From assembly GCF_000003815.2 (NCBI RefSeq), contig NC_049981.1:2431880-2495879 (forward strand): 64,000 nt of DNA, read 5' to 3'. The translations under genes were made by a program, and so were the position numbers. The notes beneath the pieces are model-generated. The model was not told the origin of the DNA and searched no databases. It was given only the letters and a program-made list of their open reading frames with translations. Position 1 is the stretch's first letter. Every line of letters starts with the position of its first letter. This DNA is from Branchiostoma floridae. Lineage: Eukaryota > Chordata > Leptocardii > Amphioxiformes > Branchiostomatidae. Shown here one piece after another: positions 23,801 to 31,800 of this stretch.

Positions 23801-24477
23801 CTCCCCCAGCTGCTGCTGCTGCTTATCCTTCTTATCCTTCAGACACTGGAGGGACTCTCTCAGGTAAGCACCCACCCACCCACATACACCCACCCACCCA
23901 CCCACCCATACCCCCGGCACAACCCCCCCCCCCCCCCCACGCCCCCCACACAAACACACAAACACGCAACACACACACGGTAACACCCCCCTGCCCCAGC
24001 TACTGCCCCAGATGTTGGCCATGCTTCAGACACCGGAGAGACTCTCTCTAGTGAGAATCCCTTCATGTACTGACTCTCAGCAAACCCCTTCAGAGCCTCC
24101 TCAGGTAAGAAACCCCCTCAGGTACTGGAGGGACTCTCTTAAATAAGACCCTCCTTAGACCTGTACATGTCCTGCTATATTTATGATAAGAGGTTAAGTT
24201 AAGATGTTCCCATCCCCAGGATGCTACAAGGAGGTTTGTGGGGTTAAAAGAAACAGGTTAAGGGTTAAGATTGTTGTTCACCCCCTCCCCACCACAGGAC
24301 GCTGACAGAAGGAGGTTTGAGACAGCCGAGTTCTTGAGGAGGGAAGAGCAGGAGGTGAACCAAGTCATCCACCCTGCCAGACATGATGGTAACAACATTA
24401 CCAGACACCGAGGGCCCCTGACGGTTCCCAGCAGTACTGCAACCTCCACTGCCTCAGTAGCCCCACCAGAAAACATG
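8891..24477 (+). CDS. CECR2: CECR2-type DDT/WHIM chromatin-remodelling region (exons 1-8)
   Basis: Exons 8891-8915, 15273-15379, 16108-16202, 20239-20347, 22412-22507, 22982-23036, 23545-23747 and 24298-24477; phases match at every junction. ATG 8891 is chosen because the 8-codon exon joins in phase to LEARQDLRGAWEL. Residues ~10-75 match the DDT helix bundle of CECR2 (AQFLRLFRQKLGF, LEAELRQRD, LADTLARLLRYLF), and ~115-225 match the WHIM-like part (VPIGQDSLKNTYWYF, LRLYKE, then a WECVCSNLKEW segment). CECR2 is an accessory subunit of ISWI (SNF2L) remodellers. The bromodomain that follows in vertebrate CECR2 is absent: instead the frame runs through an Arg/Glu-rich linker (exon 8) and continues in phase into the BCL9 exon at 25891. 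It could instead end by read-through of exon 8 at a stop at 24507. Confidence 0.8.
9960..10386 (+). mobile_element. Non-LTR retrotransposon fragment, C-terminal end of the polyprotein
   Basis: A ~140-residue frame contains TKLRVSCHKLHIETGRH followed by a CxxC...HxxxxC cluster (CRYCNLDKLEDEHHFVVEC). This is the typical C-terminal zinc-binding tail of many animal non-LTR retrotransposons. It lacks the reverse transcriptase itself and lies inside intron 1 of the CECR2-like gene, so it is a truncated insertion rather than an exon. Confidence 0.7.
10380..10523 (-). mobile_element. tRNA-derived SINE, tRNA-Glu-like head
   Basis: Read on the minus strand from about 10520, GTGGTCTAGTGGTTAGGAT is an A-box region like tRNA-Glu, followed by a CTC anticodon-like loop and the B box GGGTTCGATTCCTGG. 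The acceptor stem does not pair, so it is not a functional tRNA. A second B-box-like motif (GGTTTGAATCCCG, ~10408) lies on the plus strand, so two tRNA-like fragments may be fused head to head. Confidence 0.7.
10524..11377. other. Intron 1 sequence without recognised gene
   Basis: No ORF or repeat is supported. A CpG-containing patch with a YY1-like CCGCCATTTT motif (~10915-10930) and GGTCG motifs to ~11060 could be an internal regulatory element or alternative promoter, but I cannot show this. Confidence 0.3.
11378..13195 (-). mobile_element. 5'-truncated CR1/L2-like non-LTR retrotransposon
   Basis: On the minus strand a single reverse-transcriptase ORF is followed by ~240 bases of 3' UTR and a short 3' tail of three CATTGAA units (11378-11398). 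Short tandem 3' repeats rather than poly(A) are typical of CR1-type elements. No endonuclease domain is present upstream, so it is 5' truncated. It is inserted in intron 1 of the CECR2-like gene in antisense orientation. Confidence 0.85.
11641..13173 (-). CDS. Reverse transcriptase of a CR1-like retrotransposon
   Basis: An uninterrupted 510-codon ORF carries the RT motifs in order: KKACGPDSLPNWIL (motif 1), VVPVPKFPG and RPVSLLSVLAKLLE (motif 2), ADMSKAFDRVDH (motif A, catalytic Asp), TSGVPQGGVLSPYLF (motif B) and GYADDVSLS (motif C, catalytic YADD). The thumb and a basic C-terminus follow to the stop. The apurinic endonuclease normally encoded upstream is missing. The intact frame suggests a recent insertion, but the element cannot be autonomous as seen here. 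The start codon used here is arbitrary because the ORF is 5' truncated. Confidence 0.92.
   Translation of the reverse strand: MFKSKYKNNKCCQSVPLYMFPLPLGDPGPDLCSIGEVKCLLKSVKPKKACGPDSLPNWILTEFAEDLAPIVTHLFNASYAEGTVPVGWKSANVVPVPKFPGACQARDMRPVSLLSVLAKLLERCILKRLLPSIQSVIKNQYAYAKGSSTTLALVRMVQTWLTAVDANKPTLVRAIFADMSKAFDRVDHALLLQRVIDIHVSPRMQRWIFSFLQNRRQRVVMDGESSSWRTLTSGVPQGGVLSPYLFLLFMSTRSTVYNDTMDVGYADDVSLSRTIPVPLADQDTTVEEESTHLNSWAEDNRMTLNGGKSLLLQICFSKSAPIPPMITLGGQPVPSVDCAKGLGFYMDKNLTFDEQISAMISKASRRLYYLRLLTKQGTSITDLIQIYLSLVRPVLEYGHVILVGCSKEQELAIERVQRRALRIISLGGRRSVPDLPTLKVRREEAAVQLFERMLKEDHPLHDMVPPTRTGATGRTLRNSRTISLPKARTKRLSKSFLHSAIRLYNKKVTQ
13174..14960. other. Intron 1 sequence with a low-copy repeat
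   Basis: Apart from a repeat at about 13489-13770 (GGGCTCGAAATT..., with GGTGCACTGGTGCACC palindromic units, similar in style to 18654-19230), I see no coding or RNA signal here. Confidence 0.4.
14960..15240 (+). pseudogene. Three decayed tandem copies of CECR2-like exon 2
   Basis: Units starting near 14965, 15060 and 15173 resemble the acceptor and first ~45 bases of the real exon 2 (acceptor at 15271-15272, then GAGGCTCGGCAGGAC). All share GGAGCCTGGGAGCTAGTC. The copies diverge after that point and at least one has an in-frame TGA (GTGTGAGGA). They look like partial duplications leading up to the functional exon, each with a residual CAG acceptor. Confidence 0.8.
16203..16435 (+). repeat. 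Tandem copies of the exon 3 donor region
   Basis: The donor and first ~60 intron bases after exon 3 are repeated three to four times (ATCAGGTGAGAAnATGC...GTCATAGGTCAGAGTTC). Each unit recreates a good GTGAG donor. Unit length is about 60-65 bases with drift. Confidence 0.8.
16610..16820. mobile_element. Putative MITE with TACTGTAATTC inverted ends
   Basis: The stretch opens with TACTGTAATTCAC and closes with GGAATTACAGTA. The interior has TTCACGGTG and CACCGTGAA motifs in opposite orientation. It resembles the element at 56598-56817. No ORF. Confidence 0.55.
16821..18650. other. Intron 3 of the CECR2-like gene, no gene seen
   Basis: It contains scattered GCGTACCG and GACGGTAC motifs (16848-17890), possibly a worn repeat. 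No ORF, RNA gene or clear element boundary is supported. Confidence 0.35.
18654..19230. repeat. Inverted-repeat element built of TGCAGGT units
   Basis: A ~100-base arm beginning GGGCTTGAAATACC (18654) and running to CTGCACTGG (~18750) recurs in reverse complement at ~19130-19228, ending GGTATTTCGAGCCC. A nested second start, GGGCTTGAAATAC, lies at ~18890. Both arms are dense in CTGCAC/GTGCAG words. Probably a non-autonomous foldback element. Confidence 0.65.
19995..20238 (+). repeat. ~55-60-bp tandem repeat abutting the exon 4 acceptor
   Basis: About four degenerate units contain ACATCCAGnnTAACCAATGGCTGTCTTTG. The last unit runs straight into the acceptor at 20237-20238. Confidence 0.75.
21190..22320. 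repeat. 37-bp minisatellite, about 30 units
   Basis: Consensus units read GGGACAAGTTTCTGG followed by a variable spacer and CAGATATTTCTGTGTAT. Units at 21905-22150 are almost identical and exactly 37 bp; those outside have diverged. A higher-order block with a GTCCAACnTTTTCTTGTG unit recurs at about 21840 and 22165. The array is open in several frames on both strands, which follows from its sequence and is not evidence of coding. It lies in intron 4 of the CECR2-like gene. Confidence 0.95.
23264..23450 (+). repeat. ~60-bp tandem repeat with ATCTGCATATT and AGGTCA words
   Basis: Three to four units of the pattern ATCTGCATATTnACCTCTGACCC followed by TTCCAGGTCA lie in intron 6. The octamer-like and nuclear-receptor half-site words are probably incidental to the unit. 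Confidence 0.7.
23748..24150 (+). repeat. Tandem copies of the exon 7 end with donor sites
   Basis: Exon 7 ends CAGACACTGGAGGGACTGTCTCAG before GTAAG. Near copies occur at about 23838-23864 (again followed by GTAAG), 24023-24052 (donor decayed) and 24118-24140. Preceding CAGCTnCTGC segments show that the copied unit included ~50 exon bases. Interspersed C-rich stretches make up the rest. Confidence 0.8.
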
Positions 24478-24862
24478 GTATGTTTACTGATGACGCAGCA
24501 AAGCTGAAAGTACTGTGTACGTGCGTACACACAAGAGGTGCTCCCATATCTATACAAGTGGAACTGTGCACCTAGTTGTAGACTGTAGGTGCAGCTAGAT
24601 ACAAAAATGTATTTGTAAAGGTTTGTGTACGGTAAGTAGTATTATACAGCATATTCTTGACATTCAAGTATCACTCACATTCAAGTATCAGAAAAATAAT
24701 AATAAGACTTTTGTGTTGTATTTGTTTAGAATCTTTTAAGTTATTTTTTCAGATTTATGTTCTGAAGAGGGGCAGCAAGGTTTGCAATTAGGTTTTGCTG
24801 GTATGATTTCATGTTGTGCATCCAAAATGTTTTCTGTTAGGTTTGGTGCACCATTGCACCTA

Positions 24863-25736
24863 CAGTCAAACCTGCCCGAGCGACCACCTCTTCTCAGCGA
24901 CCACCTGGCCAATTCGACCGCTTTTTCTCGGTCCCGATTTTTTTCCCCATTGACGTAAGCATTAAGCAACCTTTTCTCAACGACCACCTGGCCAACGCGA
25001 CCGGCCCAAATTGGGACCCATAACGACCGCGTCATTTTCAAAATTGAGGTTTTAATTGATTTTTGATGATAACTAGCGCGATTTTGTGCCGGAATCGGCC
25101 AGTTTGCGTCGGATTTTGACTGCCATTATGATGTTATGTTTAGAATAGATAAAGATGACAGCGGTCAATGGGTGGGTCAATGGGCAGTCTACTGTAATAT
25201 GGGAGGAAATTTCGTAAGAAAATCCAAATTAAGTTGTTACAGAAGTTTTTTTTTAAAAATCTATATCATTATTATAAAGTGAAACGTATATAGCCTTATA
25301 CTTTTTAAGAAAGATCTGTGTAGCTCAACCTTTTTAAGAAAGATCTGTGTGAGTGCTTGTGTCCAACTGTACTGTAAATTCACCCGTGGGTGAGTACGCT
25401 ATCGGGACGTACCGGGCATCGAATTCGAAAGGTGCACCGTAGTTATTTCAAATACGGCAATCAAGAACACAGCGGCGCTTAAAGGCTTGTATGGTAACTG
25501 ACAGCATCAAAGGTCCCTTACTGTCTAAAACGTTTGTGTACACATATTGAGCTTTAAAACGCTTCTTTGCGTGCGTGCAGTGTGCTTGCTATTTGCCATT
25601 TAACACAACGGAAACCATTTATACTTTGCATCGGGCATGTTTTGAGTCGATACTCTTCTCAGCGACCACCTGTCCAAATCGACCGTTTTTTTCCGGTCCC
25701 CCAGGTGGTCGTCTTGGACAGCTGCAGGTTTGACTG
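24863..25736. mobile_element. Long MITE related to 7101-7586, TA duplication
   Basis: It has the same CAGTCAAACCTGCC ends and flanking TA (24861-24862, 25737-25738), in opposite orientation to the 7.1-kb copy and with about 390 extra internal bases. No ORF. It lies in the intron that joins the CECR2-like and BCL9 parts. Confidence 0.85.
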
Positions 25737-25890
25737 TATTCCCAAACATGAATATGGATCCCTGCACAGTAGACTCTTACTTGCTAAAAGCATTCAGTTG
25801 TTGCCTAACTGTGTCTAAGAATGTTAGAAAAGTTCAAAGCCTTAAGACAAATCATGTTCTGATAATCACATTGGCTCTCCCCCTTCCCAG

Positions 25891-28800
25891 GCTGACATCC
25901 ATGTATCTGAATCGGAGCAGAACTCGGGCCAAGATGAGCCCCTTCAAAGGGAAGCAGATGGAACCAGTTCAAACCAGTTCAGACCTGTTCCCACCCAGGA
26001 TGGAACAGGCCCCAAACCGGACAGAACCAGTCCCAAACCAGACAGAACTGGTCCCAGCCACAACGTAACCAGCCCCAACCTGAATACCACCAGTCCCAAC
26101 CAGGACAAAACCGGTCCAAACCAGTTTAGAACGGGTTCTGGCCAGTCTCAGGAGGACACAGCCAGTTCTGACTGGTCCAGCTCTGACCTGCCGCCGCTCA
26201 AACCCTCAGGAAAGAAGAGGAAACGGGAAACGTCGACGGATTCGCGAGATAGCAGCGGGACAGGACAAAGTGACACCAGCAAGGGCGACACAAGTAAGCC
26301 GTTTCTGTCACCTGTAAACAATATCAGTATCATGCATCGCTTCTGAGGTAACACTTTGTGTTACAGTGTGGCAAGATCTGAGGATTCTGTAGTTATTCCG
26401 CAGTTGCCAAAAGAAATAGTAAGAAAACTATATTCAAATGAGTTCCTGATGATGTGTGATGCAGCAAGTCAGGAAAAAAGTACTTTTGAGTCCTGCCCAA
26501 GCATGTCTCAAATGTTGTTCCACCCTTGACAACAAGTATAAATGTTTCAGGAACCCCCGAGTTGATGGGCCCCCCTCTGGCACCACCCCCCTCCAGCCTG
26601 CCCCCTGCAGCTGACGCCCCCCCTCTACAGAACCCCCCTGCGAAGAAACAGCAGCAGTATGCCTACATCTTCTCCACGGAGCTGGCAAACAAGGCAAGTA
26701 CTGTGGAGTTTTGTGTCACACATAAGACCTGGGAGCAATGTTGTATCCCAAACAACCATGGCATAACCATATGACAATGGACAGGACCAGATCTGTAATC
26801 CAGCTCGAGTTTGCTGTAACATGGTCTCTTCTAAAACGCGATACTTCTGTCCCCCTAGGCTGCAGAGGCGGTACTGCAGGGACGTGTGCAGTCCATCGTG
26901 GCGTTCCACATCGAGCACGTGACTCGGGCGCGACTCAGCCGCATGCGCCACAGCGAACAGGTGCGTGGACTTTTTCATTTCAGCTTCGTTAAAATTACAT
27001 TCATCATGTCTTAATGACTTTGAAACTGGTCAACATATTACTCTATTCATGATGTCTACATTTCCTACTGTTGTCAGTAGTTGTCTGTTTCTGTTTTCTG
27101 CCTAGCATTTTGTTTAGTGGCAGTGCTTTGGGGTTTGTTTTTTTTAAAGCTTTGTTGAACTTATGGCACCAGCTGTATCAGTTTGGTAACCCCTGGCAAC
27201 AGGTTATTAATTTGGTAACCCATGGCAACAGCTGTATCAGGTGTAGGTCGGTAACCCATGGCAACAGCTGTATCAGGTGTAGGTCGGTAACCCATGGCAA
27301 CAACTGTATCAGGTGCAGCTCGGTGACGCATGGGAACAGCTGTATTAGGTGCAGCTCGGTTACCCATGGGAACAGCTGTATCAGGTGCAGCTCGGTTACC
27401 CATGGGAACAGCTGTATCAGGTGCAGCTCAGTTACCCATGGGAACAGCTGTATCAGGTGCAGCTTGGTGGCCCAAGACACCTTAGCATCAGGTGTAGGTT
27501 GGATACAGCTGACAGGTGTCTTCCCTTTTCCAGGTGCAGTCCGGTAACCCATGGCAACAGATGCAGGCCAGCCAGATGGGTTATGGTTCAGACTTGGCAC
27601 TGAACCCATCAGCGGGCCCGGGAGGAGCGCCGCCCCAACAGCTACCCTCCAAACCACCCCCACCATACCCGGGCAGCGCCTCCCTAGAGGCAGGGGGGAC
27701 GGAGGGCCTGACACCGGAGCAGCTTCGCCATCGCCAGGAGCGGCTGATGACCATCCAGCGCATGCACAAGCTGCTGTTCCCTGAACAGGCGCAGACGGCG
27801 CCCCCTAGTGACTCCCTAGCAGCACAGCAGCAGCTGGACCTGGCCAGCCTACAGGGGCAGCCCCTGGGGCGGGGGATGCCGGGCGGCCCACCACGACCCG
27901 TGGGCCCCGGGGGACTCAACATGCAGCAGCAGCCCAGCCCGGGCAACCTACCTCCCAATCAGATGATGTCACCGCACGGAATGATGACATCACAAGCAAA
28001 CATGATGACATCACAGGGTTGGACCGACCCTTCCCAGAGTGCAGCAGCTCACAAGGTGGCCATGATGGGGCTGGGGTCGCCGGGGTCAGAGGGCATGGGT
28101 TCGCCGGGTCAGCTGGGCGATGATCAGATGTCGGCTGCGCAGATCGAGTGGCGACGGCTGGAGGAGAGTTTCTACCGCGAGAAACGGAAACGGATGCTGG
28201 AGCAGCAGATGATGCGTGGAGGGCCGTATGGGGGACAGAGGTAACTCACTCACACTCATTCACCGACTCACAGTCACTCACACTCACTCACACACTCTTT
28301 ATGCGTACACTCATTCACTCTTTCACTCCGTTGATTGATGGAGGGCTGTACAGGGTACAGAGGTACACTAACTTATTCACTCTCTTACTCATTCATCAGC
28401 ACTTACTCCTTCACATACTCTCTTACTTACCAGCTAGCTGTAAATACATACTAGCTTAACATTTAACTCAGACTACAAAATGTGGAGCACACAGAGGCAG
28501 CTGCAACCTATGAACAGTGGCAAAATTTCAGCATTTTGAAAATGAATGGCTAGTAAAAGACACTTATACGCTCTAGTGTTTCAAGTTGTCAGTTTCTTTA
28601 TTTGTCCTGTAAAATTTATTTTTCAATGTGTGCGGGGAACAGCATTGTCCAAGTTGTTTTCAGCCCATAATGCTTTACCCCTGCCTCCATTCTAGGTACC
28701 CTGGTCCGCAACAGTTCTTACCTCAGGACTATGATGGCCCCCCAGACTCCCAGGGGGCCTTGCAGACTATGCAGCCGCCACCACCGTACCAGGACCTGGC

Positions 28801-31800
28801 GCGGTTAAACCGACAGCAAACTGGCTTCTCTACCTCATTCAGTGAGCCCTACACACTGCTGCAGTCACAGCCACAGGGGGCGCCGCAGGACAGACATCCA
28901 ATGCTGCAGTCTCAGCCACAGCCACAGGGGGCGCCCCAGGAAAGACATCCAATGCTGCAGTCCCAGCCACAGCCACAGGGGGCGCCCCAGGACAGAAATC
29001 CTCTTCTGCAGCCCCAGCCACAGGGGGCACCCCAGGACAGACATCCAATGCTGCAGTCCCAACCACAGCCACAGGGGGCGCCACTGGACGGCACCTCCCC
29101 CAACTTCAGTATTAGCCAACAGCTTCAGGAAAGGGCGCGGCTATCGGCCCAGCGGGAACAGCTTCCGCAGTATGCAGGTGGGCAGCCAGCCAGACACCCA
29201 GCCCGACCACCATTTAGACACCCAACAGGACACCCAGCTGCACACCCAGGCGGACACCCACAACGCTTCATGTACCCCATGCAGGACCGCCCTCGCCCCC
29301 AGGTTTGTATCTCTTAAACAGGTATAACTATGTAGTGCACCAGCTTCTGTGTCTATATATGTATGGCTGATATGAGAACCCTTAAGAACAACACACCAGC
29401 TTCTGCATCTGTATGTGTATCTGTATAGTCGTATAAAGCTCCCTTCAACATAAAATTCCAGTGTCTATATGTGGATTTATCTGTATTTGCCTTTTGCACA
29501 ACACACCAGCTTCTATATCCATACAGCTAGTTACTCCCTTCAGCATAACACACCAGTTTCTATATCTGTATAGCCCTAATAGTAATAACCCCCCTTTAGC
29601 TTCTGTATCTTATCATGGAAGGTCATCTGTGAACCCTCTGGTATAACTCTCCAGCAATAGTTCTTGGAGAAAAATAATTTTGGAACACTTAAAAACTGGA
29701 TTGATAAATCTGACTCATGACAGTTTCTTGTTTTGATTTTTACATCCAAACAAGGTCTCCCCATCACAACAATCTGCCATGCAGAGATTGATGATGTCAC
29801 AGCAGAGTCTGATGATGTCACAGCAGGGACCGATGACATCACCAGGTATGATGTCACCGGATGGGTCGGATGGAGGGCTGCTGATGGAGTTCCCGCGGCA
29901 ACGACACCAACCTGGCAGCGATATGATGTCACCCAACTCTGCAGCCAGCCCACAGGGTCAGATGCCACTGGGGGTCAAGGGGCAGAGTTCAGGGGGAAGT
30001 GAAGGCACCCCCCCAGATAACGGTCGGTCCAGCCAGCAGTCAAACCAGCCTGAAACCAGCCTGCCCTCGAACTCACAACCCAACTCCAGACAGCCTAGCC
30101 AGATGCCCAACCAGCCCACAACCAGCCACCTTCCCAATGAGCCCACAACCGGCCAACAGCAATTGTCTACAACAACGCAACCTTCTTCCAACCAGTCTAC
30201 CACTGCCCAACCCTCAGTGAACCAGCCCTCTACCAGCCAGCAGCTGTCCAACCAGACAGTATCCAGTCCAGCCGTTACCAGCCAGCCGCCGACCTTTGCC
30301 CCCAGCTCCCTGCAACAGCTGGAGCAGCACTTTTCCAAGAGGTTCATGCCGGGCTTCGACGAGGCGCCGTTCAGTAAAACCACCGCCATTAGCACCACTA
30401 ACGCCATGACCTCCGGCTCCACCACTGTTACCATGACAACCGCCGCGGTGTCCAGTCGAACCGGGACCTCGGCTTCGGACGGTTCTGTTGCCATGGCGCC
30501 CAAGTTCAAGGCTCCCCCTCCCCCGACTAACGGCGTGAAGCCATTGGCCAGCGGTGATAACGACAATGTCGCGTCTCCACACGCTGCTGCTGAAAACAGA
30601 ACTGTGTCACCTGCTGGGTCATCCCCAGCACAGGTCAAAGGACAAGGGTCAGCAGATTCAAAGCCCATGTCCCCAGCTGTGAAGTCACCTGCAGTTCCCC
30701 AATCTGCCCAGCAGGGGTCCTCGCCAGCACCGGTGCCCTCCCCCAAACTGAAGCGGCAGCCATCTCCAGCCCTGGCAAACTCCCCGGCCGTGCAGTCTTT
30801 ACGCTCCCCCGCGCCGGGCTCGCCATTCGCTCAGCCGCTTAAGTCGCCCATGGAGAAAAAGTCGCCAAAGATTCCACCGCCATTGAAGTCACCCTCAGAG
30901 GTCAAATCTCCCATGATGCCACAGAGGCAGTCGCCAGGACTGAGGTCACCCACAATGCCTCAGGAAGCAGGCAGTGGTGTTCCGAGCTCTCCTGCTGTGC
31001 CCATCAAATCCCCCGCTGTCCTCAAGTCTCCCAGCATGCCTAGCAATTCTCCCATGATGCAGCAGGTCAAGTCGCCCATGAGGCGGCAGGAGAGTTCCCC
31101 AGTGGTTACCATGGTGAGGCAAGAAATCCCCAAAACCATGTTGCCGGAGAGGTCACAGGTCATCCCCACAACAATGCGACCTTTGTTGCCAAGGCAACCA
31201 CAGCAACTGGACACCATGAGTCAAGGTCAGAGGCTGGCAATGATGGCTGGTCAAAGTGCAATGTTAGGTCAAAGTTCAATGGGACCACAGATGTCAGTGG
31301 CCTCGTCAGGACAGTTCAGCCATCAGATGGGCGGTTTCCCCCGGCAACCATCACCAGGGCAACGCCATATGATGGGCCGTGCAGCGCAGTACCTGGCCCG
31401 TCCGCCAGGTGGCGACCTGGAGAACCAGTCGAGAGGGAACATTATGTACTCCCAGTCACAACTGGTTCAGATGCAGGCACGCTATATGGCTGGGCTGAGG
31501 CAAGACACCCCCTCACCAGCAATGGTACCTCCCGGAATGAGACAGGACACCCCCGCTGCAGCAATGGTGTCATCCCAGCCCAGGCCCACCTTTGAACCCC
31601 AGACACCTGTGGAAATTGGACCAAACACGGAGTTCGCCCTGGCTTTCCAGAAACGGGGGCCCCCCTCCCCACCACAGAACAGGTTTCCCAGCCCACAGCA
31701 CTCCCAGCCCCCACACCCTGGGGATCCAAGATACTCCCACCCTGGGGACATGCAATTCAGCGAGCCTCAACAAGTAATGGATGCAAGATATCCTCACCCC

